This document shows, piece after piece, positions 44,593-56,580 of a stretch of 64,000 bases of DNA (within the stretch, counting starts at the first letter, position 1; each line of letters begins with the position of its first letter). The notes under the pieces were generated by a model. It had not been told where the DNA came from. It worked only from the letters and a program-made list of their open reading frames with translations, and did no database searches. The DNA comes from Vicia villosa. Taxonomy: Eukaryota; Streptophyta; Magnoliopsida; Fabales; Fabaceae. Location: contig NC_081181.1 of the NCBI RefSeq assembly GCF_029867415.1, positions 126,113,042 through 126,177,041 on the forward strand, given 5' to 3'. The position numbers and the translations under genes were made by a program.

Positions 44593-45850
44593 ATTGGCAT
44601 TAGAGAATGTTATAGGTAACCTATTCCTAAAGATCCATAAAGGCTTCCGCAAATGCAAATATGGTGGTAGTAATAACAAGCCTCCATTGTTTTGTGGTGA
44701 ATATTTCGATTTCTGGAAAATACGCATGAAGGCACATTTAGAATCTCAAGGAAAAGAAGTTTGGAAAGCAGTTGTAGAAGGTCCTTTCCTTCCAAGAACT
44801 GTTGTTAATGGTGTTGCCTCCATAATGCCCGAAGCATCATGGGATGAAGATGGTGAGAAAAAGGCCCTCTATGACAAGAAGGTTATAAATCTTCTTCAAG
44901 GTGCACTTAGCATGGATGAATTCTTTCGTATTTCGACATGCACAACGACAAAGGAAATATGGGATATATTAGTAGAAACTCATGAAGGAACCGTTGAAGT
45001 TAAAATATCTATATTGAATATGTTGAGTCAAGAATACGAGTTATTTAAAATGAACCCCAGAGAATCAATCCTCGACTTGCAGAAAATATTTGTGCATTTG
45101 AAAAAGCACTTGAAAGCACTTGGTAAGACTCTTCCTACCAATGAAATTCATCTTAAAGTGATTAGATCTTTAACCAGGGGATGGCAAGCAAAAGTGAGGG
45201 TAATATCCGAAAAGAAAAATCTATCCAAAATGATTCTGCAACATTGTTCGGAAAATTTCAAGAATATGAGATGGAACTTGGAAGACTTGAAAAGCATGAA
45301 ATTCAAGTAAAAGATTCAAAATACATTGCCTTAAAGACAAAAATCAAACATCAAGATAGCAATCAAGAGGATGAGTCCACTAGTGAAGAAGATGATGATC
45401 TTATCAAGAAGTTTGAAAAGCTTCTAAGAAAAAAAAGAGGAGATCATTAAAATGGAAGAACATACAAGGAAGGTTACATGCTTTGAATGTGGAGAAAAAT
45501 GACATGATAAAAATGAATTCCATACACTTGAAAAGAAGAATAAATACTTCAAGAGAAGGAATGATAAAAAGTCAAAGAAAGCATGTGTAACATGAGAAGA
45601 TAATGAAGTAAGTTCATCTTCTGATTCTGAAAGCAATGAAAGTATTAATCTTGCATAGATGTCTTCTTACCACTCTGATGATGAACAAGAAAAGGTTAGT
45701 AATGAAATATCTTCTTATGATAATGATGCTTTATGTGCTATTAAAGAAATACTTTAATAAATGTAAGATTTTGTATAAAAAAGTGTCAACCCAAAAGAAA
45801 CAAATTTTATCTCTTAAAGAAAATATTGACACCATACAAAAGCTTCTGCC
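44593..45850 (+). pseudogene. gag: copia leader and gag, decayed
   Basis: attggcattagaga (44593-44606) is a degenerate initiator-Met primer site. The ORF 44594-45310 reads a UBN2-type Gag (PPLFCGEYFDFWKIRMKAHLES, KKALYDKKVINLLQGAL, EIWDILVETHEGT). After a frame change at about 45200 it continues in the ORF 45181-45450 (EEDDDLIKKFEKLLRKK). A zinc-knuckle remnant follows (CFECGEK, then stop, HDKNEF) with its last Cys lost. Stops at ~45500, 45595 and 45656. Similarity to this Gag stops at about 45850, where SIRE pol begins abruptly. Confidence 0.82.
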
Positions 45851-45870
45851 TTAATAGCACGCACCTCCCT

Positions 45871-46819
45871 GAGGATGTCAGCCAAGGAAGACTGGTACTT
45901 TTATAGTGGCTGCTCAAAACATATGACTGGAATAAAGAACCTATTGGAAGATATCAAACCTCATTCCACTAGCTATGTGACCTTTGGCGATGGAGCAAAA
46001 GGAGAGATCAAAGGGGTTGGAAAACTAGAATGTCTTGGAGTTCCAAAACTGGATAATGTGTTACTAGTAAAAGGACTGACTGCAAATCTGATCAGCATCA
46101 GTCAACTATGTGATCAAGGCTTCAATGTCAGATTTACCAAAGATGAATGTGTAGTCATAAATGAAGAAAATATTGAAGTCATGAAGGGAGTCAGATCCAA
46201 AGACAACTGCTACTTGTGGGAACCTAAAATCACAAGTTATCCCTCTGTATGCTCTATGGCAAAAGAAGAAAAAGAGGTCAAACTGTGGCATCAAAAACTT
46301 GGTCATCTACATCTAAGAGGGATGAAGAAAATCATATCCAAGGAAGTTGTAAAAGGAATCCCTAAGCTGCAAATTGATGAAGGAAAAGTCTGTGGAGAAT
46401 ATCAGGTTGGCAAGCAAACCAAGATGTCACATCCAAAGATCAACCAACTTACTACTTCAAAAACTCTGGAACTGTGGCATATGGATCTGATGGGACCAAT
46501 GCAGGTAGAAAGTCTTGGTGGGAAGAAGTATGCCTATGTGGTAGTTGATGATTACTCTAGATATACCTGGATAAGCTTTATCAGAGAAAAATCAGATGTG
46601 TTTGAAGTGTTCAAGAACTTATGCACAAGACTTCAAAGAGAAAAAGAAAGTAGTGTGATCAGAATCAGGAGTGATCATGGGAAGGAGTTTGAGAATGCCA
46701 AATTTGCTTAATTCTGCTCTTCTGAAGGAATCAGTCATGAATTTTCCTCACCTATCACTCCTCAGCAAAATGGAGTAGTAGAAAGAAAAAATAGGACCAT
46801 TCAAGAATCTGCCAGAGCT
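45871..46819 (+). pseudogene. pol: SIRE-like pol part 1: protease and integrase, catalytically damaged
   Basis: The open frame starts at 45875. The protease site reads WYFYSGCSKHMTG, with Tyr in place of the catalytic Asp of DSG. Integrase finger: WHQKLGHLHLRGMKK, then CGEYQ where the second Cys of the expected CxxC is Tyr. Catalytic Asps remain (LWHMDLMGPM and RIRSDHGKEF). A TAA at 46709-46711 interrupts just before the third motif (TPQQNGVVERKNR, 46758-46796). This is Sirevirus wording throughout. Gag and the 5' LTR of this element are absent: the sequence joins another copia's gag at ~45850. Confidence 0.9.
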
Positions 46820-48921
46820 ATGATCCATGCAAAGAAGCTACCTATGTACTTTTGGGCTGAAGCAATGAACACAGCCTGCTATGTCCATAACAGAGTCACA
46901 TTGAGGAAAGGGACTTCCTCCATACTGTACGAAGTATGGAAAGGAAGGAAACCTACTGTAAAGTACTTTCATGTATTTGGAAGCAAGTGTTATATCTTGA
47001 CAGATCGCGAACAAAGAAGGAAAATGGATCCGAAAAGTGATGAAGGTATATTCTTAGGATACTCTACCAACAGCAGGGCATATAGAGTATTCAACTCCAA
47101 AACTCAAGTCTTGATGGAATCCATCAATGTTATTGTTGATGATCATCATGAAGACTTTAATGTCACAGAGAATGTTGGAACATTCTTTGAAACTCAAGCT
47201 GAAGAATCAGGCATAACTGAAAACAGAAATGACTCTCCACCAGAATCTGAACCTGAAGCAATCAAAAAACATCCCTCTATTAGAATTCTAAAAGATCATC
47301 CCAAAGAACTTATCATAGGAGATCCCAAAAGTGGTGTAATGACTAAATCTAGAGACATCATTGCCAACTCATGTTTTGTATCCAAAATTGAACCAAAAAA
47401 TGTGAAGGAAGCTTTGACAGATGAGTTTTGGATCAATGCCATGCAAGATGAACTGGAACAGTTCAAAAGCAATGAAGTATGGGAATTAGTCTATAGACTT
47501 GAAGTAACAAACATTATTGGTACCAAGTGGATATACAAGAACAAGTCTGATGAAAAGGGAGTTATAACTAGAAACAAAGCAAGGCTGGTGGCTCAAGGAT
47601 ATACTCAAATCGAAGGAGTAGATTTTGATGAAACTTTTGCACATGTTGCAAGACTTGAGTCAATTAGATTACTGTTAGGAGTAGTCGGCATCTTGAAGTT
47701 CAAATTATTCCAAATGGATGTAAAAAGTGCCTTTCTGAATGTTTACTTAAATGAGGAAGTGTATGTGGAACAACCTAAAGGCTTTGCTGATCCAAATCTC
47801 CCTAACCATGTCTACAAGTTAAGAAAGGCTCTATATGGATTAAAACAAGCCCCTAGAGCTTGGTATGAGAGATTGACTGAGTTCCTGACCACAAATGGCT
47901 ACAGAAAAGGGGGAATAGACAAAACCCTCTTTGTGAAAATGAAGGTGGAAAAATCATGATTGCTCAGATATATGTGGATGATATAGTGTTTGGTGGGATG
48001 TCAGATCTGATGGTTAAACACTTTGTCAATCAGATGCAAACTGAGTTTGAAATGAGTATGGTTGGAGAACTGACATATTTTCTTGGGCTACAAATTAAAC
48101 AAATGGAAGACTCCATCTTCCTCTCTCAAAGCAAATATGCCAAGAATATTGTAAAAAAGTTTGGAATGGATAATGCTAGTCACAAAAGAACACATGCTCC
48201 TACTCATTTAAAGTTATCAAAAGATGAAAGTGGCACTAGTGTTGACCAGAGTTTGTACAGAAGCATGATTGGAAGTCTGCTATATCTAACAGCCAGTAGA
48301 CCAGATATTGCCTTTGCAGTTGGAGTGTGTGCTAGATATCAAGCAGAACCCAAAGTAAGTCACATAAATCAAGTCAAAAGGATTCTCAAATATGTGAATG
48401 GAACTTGTGACTATGGTATATTGTACTCTCATGAGTGTGAACCTATCTTATCTAGGTATTGTGATGCTGATTGGGCTGGGAGTGCTGATGATAGAAAAAG
48501 CACATCAGGAGGGTGCTTCTTCTTGGGAAACAATCTCATATCATGGTTCAGCAAGAAACAAAATTGTTTCTCCTTATCTACTACTGAAGATGAGTACATA
48601 GAAGCTGGTAGCAGCTGTTCTCAATTGGTATGGATGAAGCAAAGACTGACTGAATACAATGTCACTCAGAATGTCATGACATTGTATTGTGATAATCTAA
48701 GTGCTATCAACATATCCAAGAATCCTATTCAGCATAGCAGAACCAAGCATATTGATATCAGACATCACTTCATAAGAGAACTTGTAGAAGAAAAAGTGAT
48801 TTGCTTGGAACATGTCTCAACTGAACTTCAGCTAGCTGACATATTTACCAAAGCTCTTCATGCTACACAATTTGAAAACTTAAGAAGCAAGTTAGGAATA
48901 TGTATTCATGAAGAATTATAG
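46820..48921 (+). pseudogene. pol: SIRE-like pol part 2: RT and RNase H with one frameshift
   Basis: Frame open at 46820-47959, then shifted to 47956-48921. The first piece holds the integrase C-terminus (FHVFGSKCYILTDREQRRKMDPKS region) and the RT start (ARLVAQGYTQIEGVDFDETFAHVA, partly shown; FQMDVKSAFLN; LYGLKQAPRAWYERL). The frame shifts at ~47945. The second piece has YVDD at 47971-47982, SRPDIAFAVG, RNase H (STTEDEYIEAGSSCSQ; HSRTKHIDIRHHFIREL) and the end DIFTKALHATQFENLRSKLG. One stop, one frameshift and active-site changes make it dead, but most of the sequence is well conserved. Confidence 0.9.
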
Positions 48922-49453
48922 CAATCAAAGCAGATGGGAAATAAGTAGTTGGTCAGGTTAAGTATTCAACTAGTGACGTGGCTGCTCAGTGTTTCATCTC
49001 CCCTGATGAAGAAACTGCAGATTCTGAACTCAGTACCTCTGAGTCTGAAGACTGAAGCAGTTGTTTCTGGTGATGTTTTCCTTTGTGGATTTTAATAGTT
49101 TCAGTATCTTTTGGTTTAAGTCTGGCCTGTACTTAACTGAATATCAAGGTTTTTTTGGCAACATTTCTGGCAAAAAGGGGGAGTAGTTTAATGTCACCTT
49201 AATGTCACCCCCAAGACGACAAGTTTTTTCTGGAGGCAGTTTATTTATGTGTTGCTGCATGAGGAAGTATGGGTTTGTGTGTGTGATGGTACGATGTGGT
49301 AGTTGTAGCTGTAGTTGTATTAGCTATTCCTGCAGGTGTGGTTGACTGGTTGTGTGCTCTGGTTGTATGCTGTGTGTTTTTTTCTGCTGCAAAGATTCTC
49401 TGATAATGTGGTGACAGGTTGTGTTAGTCAAAAATTTGCCAAAGGGGGGAGTT
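48922..49453 (+). other. SIRE-like 3' region without env-like ORF
   Basis: Only ~530 bp separate pol from the LTR, with no env-like ORF. Two purine tracts occur: gcaaaaagggggagtag (~49171-49187) and gccaaaggggggagt (~49438-49452); the latter abuts the LTR. Confidence 0.65.
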
Positions 49454-50400
49454 TGTAGATGCTTTTAAATTGGCTGCATTTTGTGGTAAAACATTCATGT
49501 GTGTGTGTGTGATGTCTTGACTAATGTCATGACACACTATGTGTGGAATTGTGCAGGATTGTATGGTTGAGCTAATACAGGTTTTCGTTGGATGTCATGC
49601 TCGATGTCATGACATCAGTATCTGATCGCAGTAGCTTTTATATTTTAGTTGTTATGTTTCCTTATTTATCTCAGGCTACAATTAAGGAGACTATATATTT
49701 TGTGCTGTATGATTTGCGTTAAAATATCTCGTACTATAACATATGTGAACACCCTGATGATGTGGAAATTAGGTTAACTTGGTTAAACCTAATTTATGTT
49801 TGGAAGGCCCAAGGCCCAAGTGCTGCATATAAGAAGATTGCTAATCCTACTTTCAGAGGCAGAGTTTGTGAGCGTGAAGATTATTGTGTGCTCTGTGTAT
49901 TCACGTGTGTCTTAGTGTTTTTATTGTACTCCAAGCAATTATCACCTTGATGATTGTATTGGATTAGGGTGTTTGTGAGTTGTAATTGTTTTTGTCACTC
50001 TAAGCTTTTAAGCACGAGTGTGTGTCTCTTGATTGAAGCTTTGAAGCAAAATCAAGATTTGTTTGAAGTGTGTCTTCATCCTATTTTATTTGTCGTTGTT
50101 ATTATCACTGCTGTGATTGAGGGGGAGTGAGTGGGAACTCAGGTCTAGCACTAGATTGAAATTGCATTGGGTAGGTCTTAAGTGGAGAGTTATAAACGGG
50201 GGAGTTTAGCTCTGAATTAATACCGCTTATAGTGGATTTCCTCCCTGGCTTGGTAGCCCTCAGAGTAGGTGTTGTTGTACACCGAACTGGGTAAACAATC
50301 ATCTGTGTTCTTTACGGTTTTTGTATACTTTCTGCATAAATTTTATAATCAGTTCTGAAGTGGATGTCATAACATCCGACCCGACATCGATCGTGAGGTG
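49454..50400 (+). repeat. 3' LTR of the second SIRE-like element
   Basis: Starts TGTAGATGCTTTTAAATTGG after the polypurine tract. Internal features match the other SIRE-like LTR in style: gatgtcatgacatc palindrome (~49606), ttttaagcacgag, agcaaaatcaag and a final gatgtcataacatcc. Right end uncertain by tens of bases. No 5' partner in the window. Confidence 0.65.
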
Positions 50401-50401
50401 T

Positions 50402-51183
50402 TAGAATTTTCATACTTGGTTGATTTATATCCTTGCTATCCAAGATTGTTGGAAGCAAGAGAGTTGATTTTGAGAGGATTGTTCTCATTTCAATTTGGTC
50501 GATCTCGATCATAAGGTGTTGTTGTCTTAGGCTATGTTTAGGAGTTTGGAGGGGAAGTGAGATGAGAGCTTTGAAATAAATAGAAGAATTGAGTGGAAAG
50601 AATTGAATGATTTTAGTTGGGAGGGTTTTAGAGGATTTACTTTTATTCATAACACAAAAAATCCTCTAATTTGGGGGAACTCAAAATTTGTATTGAAGAA
50701 GGGTTTTGGAGGACTTACATAAATTTTCAAAATATCTTTTATGTTATTATAGTATTTGAAAAATTAAAAATATAGTAATAATATACACTCTTTTATCATT
50801 CTATACAAAAAAAATTTAAAATATGTCAAATATTTTCTTATATTTTTTAAAAAATTCATTTTCAGAAGCCTTTCCCTTCCCTTCCTTCTAAATTCCCAAA
50901 CACAGCCTTAGTGATTGGTTAGAAGTCTTGTATAGAAAGATTAGGCGTGTCTTGTTTAAATATCTAACAATAATAAAATCTCTTACATGTGGTAAAGGGA
51001 CTGAAGTACTCTTGGATTGTGAGGGGAATCAGGACACATCGTCGTGTTCTTTACTTCTTTTACACTTTCTTGCTTTCTAACTCTTGCACCAAACTAGAAA
51101 AATAAGAACAACTCATATCCATAAAATCAGAATTTTAAAGTACATAATTCACCCTATCCTTTTAGGCGCAATATGAACTTACA
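50402..51183 (+). repeat. partial second copy of the 43131-44592 LTR, with a MITE inside
   Basis: Aligns with ~44190-44592 (ccttgct...gattgttggaa.caagagagttgattttgagagg; tctaacaataataaaatctcttacatgtgg; ttttaggcgcaat), ends aacttaca at 51183 and is followed by a better primer site (attgacgtcagagc). Its 5' part is missing, cut where the SIRE-like LTR ends. The uninterrupted copy serves as the empty site for the MITE at 50530. Confidence 0.85.
50530..50907. mobile_element. Harbinger/Tourist-like MITE, 378 bp
   Basis: Imperfect terminal inverted repeats: GGCTATGTTTAGGAGTTTGG at the left and ATTCCCAAACACAGCC at the right. Target duplication TTA at 50527-50529 and 50908-50910. The paralogous LTR shows the empty site (gccTTAgtgattgg, 44319-44331) with a single TTA. 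TTA targets and GG-C-TGTTTGG ends are known for Tourist-type elements of the PIF/Harbinger superfamily. No coding capacity. Confidence 0.9.
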
Positions 51184-51593
51184 ATTGACGTCAGAGCATG
51201 TTATTGGTAACATGTTCTTAAAGATCCAGAATGGTTGAAATTTGATTAGTTTGTGAATACTTGAACAGTTAATTTGAGAATTCAATTGTTAGCTTTGATT
51301 GTCTCATTGTCATACCATCTGCGGTTACGCATATCCGAGTTCCAATAATTGGTTTGATTTAGACGACTTTCGATCTAAATGCGAAATTTTTGTTGGCCAA
51401 AGTTTAACTCTTTTCAAAAACTTAAAAAATAGTAATTTTAAATTATGGGATCTAATCACCCTCTTTTAGATAAGGTCTCGCTGACTAACATTGGATGAAT
51501 ATGTAATGTTTAAATTTCTTAAATCCTGAACATTTAATCCATTAAAACTTCTGAACGCTCCCAAACTCCCTATCCATGTCTTTTTGTTGTATT
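51184..51593 (+). other. copia primer site and leader remnant, then unassigned sequence
   Basis: attgacgtcagagcatgttattggtaac resembles the leader after 44592; similarity fades after about 51235. The rest is AT-rich with no gene seen. Confidence 0.5.
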
Positions 51594-52495
51594 TAGAGGT
51601 GTCCGCGGTGCAGTTTGGGCGGATATGACGTAAAAAATCATCCAAACTGCAAGAGGAAAAAGTGTGCGGTTCGATTTGGTTCGGTTGACTTTTATAAATA
51701 AAACTGAACCAAACCAAACCAAATCAAAACAATGCGGTTTGGATTGGTTCGGTTGATTCGGTTTTTTTTACAAATTGTTTTTTAGCCATACATACACATA
51801 TGGATGACGACATAACTTTGTATTTAGTCATCTATGCGTTATCAAATAACAACAAAATTCATCATATTTGGATAACAACTTTCCATTTAATATACAAAAG
51901 AAATATTAGATAAAAGTGGAATAAAAAACATAAAATAGTAGCATAAAATAATATCAAAAACATTATAATGAAATAGAAAAAAAAAAAAGATGAAATATTA
52001 GAGAAGATGAAAAAGAAAAAGCATAAGAGATGCGATTAGATTAGAAGAGAAACATTAAAAACGTAATTGGAAGAGAGAACAATAGAATAAAAATAATAAG
52101 ATGAAAAAGAAAGAACTTAATAGATGAAACTTGAAAGAATAGAAAATAATATGTGATATGTATTTGGAAAAGAAGATGAGAAGAATATGCAATACCGCTC
52201 GGAGAGATTTGAGAAGACTTAAACTGAAACCTTAAATGTGAGAAAGAGAAAATCATTCGTAATTGTAATACTAAGGTATAATAGGTTTGAATTTGGGTTG
52301 CATATAAGTTAATTGAAGTTTTGAGGGTTGTAACATAATGCGGTTTGGTTCGGTTTGTAAAATACAAACCGCAAACCGAACCACACAATTTGTTAAAAAA
52401 TGACCCAAAAATACCGTGTAATTTTTTACGATTTCGATTTGATTTAATTTAATTTTATGATTCTATATTGGATCGGTCTGATTTTGAACACTCTA
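51594..52495. mobile_element. hAT-like non-autonomous element, 902 bp
   Basis: Ends TAGAGGTGTCC at the left and GAACACTCTA at the right, i.e. inverted TAGAG(G)TGT(T/C)C. The flanks gttgtatt (51586-51593) and aatgtatt (52496-52503) match at 6 of 8 positions, consistent with an aged 8-bp hAT target duplication. Near both ends lie inverted runs of ggttcggtt / aaccgaacc (about 51665-51760 and 52340-52385), making long subterminal inverted repeats. No transposase ORF. Confidence 0.8.
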
Positions 52496-53475
52496 AATGT
52501 ATTGGCCCCTTTCAAGAATTGAGAAATTTCAATATGCCTTTATTAATTTGGATTCATAACTTCAAAGGTCAAAAAAAGTTCTAGGTGGAATAAATATATT
52601 ATATATATAATGTTAAGTTGGGTCAAATGGATAATGCTACGGTCTAAAGCCGCCTATGGCGTCAGGTTACCAATATAATTTTAGTGTCCATCCTACAATA
52701 GGCTTACCAATTAAATTAAGACTTTCATAAAGTAGCAAATTAAGCTCAGAATTCCAACTTAGAGCAATACACATTTTTAGAGTCTACACAAAAGCTAAGA
52801 GAAAGTAAAAAGAATAAACTATTATAGGTCCTTATTGTTGAAAATTGTTATTAATTCTTGCTACGTACATGTTTCATTTGAAAGATTTTCAACATGTGAA
52901 GGCAATTTTTGACCATCACTAGAATTTATCGGTTCCATAAAGTGGTCAATATATAAATTAAACTGAGAAGTTAGTGGATTGATGTGTGCAAAATGCCAAA
53001 AGTGACGTGGTTGAATTGAAACATTTGTGGATACGATTACGACGGGAGTAACTTTTCTAAGAGGACGACAGGAGTTGCCCAACACCATTAGATAGTGTGA
53101 CCCCGCCCGACATAGCAATACAATTGTTTATTTTGGGTCTTCAAATCTTTTAATTTGAGTTTTTATTTTAAAGAAAATTCTATATTTCGGTATGTTCTAA
53201 CTTCCAACCAACATTACAAATTGTATATTTTAGAATTGGAGGGTAATCACAAAGCTGGCGGACTAATGAATATTACATGATTGAATTATTCTGAATAAGT
53301 TTTCTCTTAAACACTTCGTCCCTCCACAGTTCATGTTTAGAAGATTGTGTATACTTTAGAGTTGACGGGTAATCATAACAACTAACAAGGTTGACACGTC
53401 GATCCTTAAATAAGTTGGACAATGTCTTAGATTATGAATTATTGCCTTTTTCTAGTCCAATTTTATTCCTATAAA
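52496..53475. other. AT-rich intergenic DNA
   Basis: No gene or element recognised. A ~25-bp phrase (tattttagaattggagggtaatca) at ~53226 recurs diverged at ~53349 (tactttagagttgacgggtaatca). The minus ORF at 52861-53118 has no known feature. Confidence 0.5.
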
Positions 53476-53682
53476 CAGTGACGGAGTAAGGAATTTTAGG
53501 CAGTCTGGGCAAAAACTTTACACCATTGATTATTTCTCTGTTTTAATTTTCACACCATATTTTTATTAATTTTACCCATGATTTTGTCTAAAAATCGACA
53601 ATTAAATTGAGAGGAGTACAAAGAAAATAGGGGTTAAACCCAGACGCATTTCCGAGCTAGCTGGGCCTTGGCCCCGCCCCTG
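53476..53682. mobile_element. hAT-like MITE, 207 bp, with perfect 8-bp target duplication
   Basis: Ends CAGTGACGGAG at the left and GGCCCCGCCCCTG at the right (inverted: CAGGGGCGGGG). Both sides carry the identical 8-bp cctataaa (53468-53475, 53683-53690). CAG(T/G)G(A/G)CGG termini and 8-bp duplications are typical of hAT elements. Confidence 0.9.
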
Positions 53683-53690
53683 CCTATAAA

Positions 53691-54158
53691 GGAATGTTTT
53701 ACTTACTTTTAAACACACCAATTTTATGAGTTATACACTCTTCTATATATCTCTTTCTTATTTTGTTATCAATTTTTATTCACTAGAAATTATCTTAGTG
53801 TGAGAGAGTAAAAAACTTTATGTAAGTTGTATATTTTTTTTTGTATGTTGAATTGTTTATTCAAAAGTTTAGTTCTTTTGTGTTGTTATAATAGATTTTA
53901 AGGTTGCAAGCTAAATATGTAAAAATATCGATGTAGTTTTATTGGGATGAATCTATGTAAAATTCAAGTTGTTGGTGTAAGGTTGTTGAGTTGAACATGC
54001 ATAAAAGCTCAAGTTGTTGTTTAGTGGAAATCTCAAGAGGAAACTCTTGAGGACTTAACTCGACAACATGGTTTAAGGCTAAACCCAAATAATCTTTGAT
54101 GTAATCTTTCTTGCCATATATTTTTATTTATCTTTTCTGATGCATATCTATCGTCTTC

Positions 54159-54236
<78 letters not shown>

Positions 54237-54276
54237 ACTTTTTAAATTTTGAATATCATAATTCACACCACTCTTT
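53691..54276. other. AT-rich intergenic DNA with (TA)n
   Basis: No gene recognised; contains the microsatellite listed separately. Confidence 0.5.
54161..54232. repeat. (TA)n microsatellite, ~36 units
   Basis: Uninterrupted alternating TA over about 70 bp, 45 bp before a copia LTR. Confidence 0.97.
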
Positions 54277-54981
54277 TGTTGGAAATTATTAATATTTAAT
54301 AATATTTAATCACCATAGGTGTGTTCCAAAATGACAAGAAAATATCTATGTGAAGTTTGTATTTTGAATATGAAAATAGGCAACACTTTGTGAAGTGTTG
54401 CAATAGGCTGTTTGTAGTTTGAATCAGAAATATGTAATACTTCGTGAAGTGTTGCAGAATGAAAACATGCAACTCTTGGTAAATGTTGCAATAGGCCAAG
54501 CATTGTAACTTTTGGAAAAGGAACTGTTTCACGAAGGGTCGCTACCTTATGAAACAATACTAAAGTGGCCTATAAAAACCTCATTCTTGATTCAGAAATC
54601 AATAACAAAAATGTACACTTGATAAGCCTATCATCTTCACTAAAATTCCAGACACTCTTCGCTACATCCGAGTTTTCGTCGGTCTTACGCAAACTCGATA
54701 AAAGGCTGAATTATCCTGGGTATTCCTGCGTTCCAACTCTAAGACATATTGAGAGTGCTTGAAATACTTATAAGGAAAGTGATTTTGTTCACGATTCTAG
54801 TCTCGATTCCATTCGGTTTAAATTGATTTTTCTAACAATTTATAAGGAAAGTGATTTTGTTCACGATTCTAGTCTCGATTCCATTCAGTTTAAATTGATT
54901 TTTCTAACAATTTATAAGGAAAGTGATTTTGTTCACGATTCTAGTCTCGATTCCATTCGGTTTAAATTGATTTTTCTAACA
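54277..54981 (+). repeat. 5' LTR (705 bp) with three 72-bp tandem repeats
   Basis: Almost identical to 59000-59632 except that the 72-bp unit (ttataaggaaagtgatttt to tttttctaacaa) occurs three times here, twice there; 705-633 is exactly 72. TATA box cctataaaaacc near 54571. A primer-like motif (tatatcagagc, ~55195-55205, preceded by gctaaca) lies ~210 bp further on, so the true 5' LTR end may be 55190. Confidence 0.85.
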
Positions 54982-56580
54982 ATCTTATAAGTATTTGTAT
55001 TGCAAATAATGAGAATTGAGGCTTCCGTTTCAAGCATCAAATGATGAACAATTGTGCCGCTGATACATTCTAAACACAAGAATATTTTCGCTATTATAAA
55101 TCCGGGTACGTTTTTATTGTTTATTATAGAAATTAGAACACCATGAAAATCATATGATATCAAGATCCAAAATAAAATAATGCTAACAGTTTATATCAGA
55201 GCATAGATTACCGATATTATAATTTTTTTAATAATGATTACTAATTCATTGTTGATATTAATCAAGAGACAAACAATTATTAATTAATATGCATCATAAT
55301 TAGTAAGAAACAATAGTATACCTTTTTATTACTTGGTGTTTTTCGAAAGTAAGTAATTGTCTAACATAATTCACAGTATTCATTTCAATCTGAATAGAAA
55401 ACTAGATTAATGTGCTTGCGGTACAGTAATGTCATAATTCATTCTATATTGAATATAATTGTGTAAAAAAATATATTCTTGAGAAATTTTGGAACGGATA
55501 AAATGTTGCATTTAAATTTTGAATAAAATTTAGTTTTCAAACGAAAAAAAAAAGGATGACTAAATATCACAGTCATTGGGATTTGAACGGAAAACACGTC
55601 AACCAAACGGTGTGCATGAACAGGAACATTGCCAGTGAAACAATATGATGTTTGGTAATTGTACTACAATATATAGCAAAATAAAATTCTTATTTTATTA
55701 ATTTAAAATCATTATTTACAAGTGGACATTACCGTGAAAAATTTTCGTGAGATATAATAGTGGTAAGTAACATTGGTTAATCAATTTATTGTGCCGAGTA
55801 AATTGTTTATTATAAGTTTTTTTTCTTTTTATTTGGTATGGTCTAAATAATTTCGAGCCTTCATTAATTTTCTGGGTAAATGAAAGTCTTACCATATCAG
55901 TATAAGAAGAGAAAATGGTTCTTCCACTACTTATAATATTGGTGTAAGTATTTTTAAGGTCGAAGAATAAATTTGAAATATTGTGCAACTTTATGTTTAC
56001 ACCATGGATTTTGCTGACCATTTTATGTGCACTACTGTTCAATTAATTTATATTTTGAGATTATTATCAAAATGGAGTTTTTTAATCTCTAAAGTGGTCA
56101 AATTCATAAAAAAAAAAAATATAATTTCAAATTATAATTGAACTTTGATTCAGATGTTGTTGGAATTGTTTGTATTCGATGAAATTATTATTTATTATTA
56201 TAAGACATATAAAGAGTATCTAAGGATGAATCATGACTTATATAGACCTCTGAATTTGGAATCTAATTTAATTACTAAATTCAGAGATGTGAAATTTTGA
56301 GAACCTTATCGTGGAGGATAAGGAATTCAAGTTTTCGACAAATGGAGAACCTTGTGAGGAAAGTTCTCCGCGGATTGTTGAAACACAAATCGAAGTTCGT
56401 CAATGATTGTTGAAAAACAAATTGAACTTAGAATAAGCAGAAAGTCTAAAAGGCTAAGGATCTAGGACCGAATAAAATTAATTGTCGGCATATTTTCTTG
56501 TATCCAGTAAAAGAAAAAATGTGAGAATTTTATTCGTAATATTTCTATTATTCTTCAAGTCGAAGTTCATCCTAAAGAGT
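54982..56580 (+). other. decayed leader and gag-protease-integrase region
   Basis: Apart from the displaced primer-site-like motif near 55195, no domain could be read. Several small ORFs on both strands (for example 55716-56042 minus) have no recognisable content. Confidence 0.5.
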
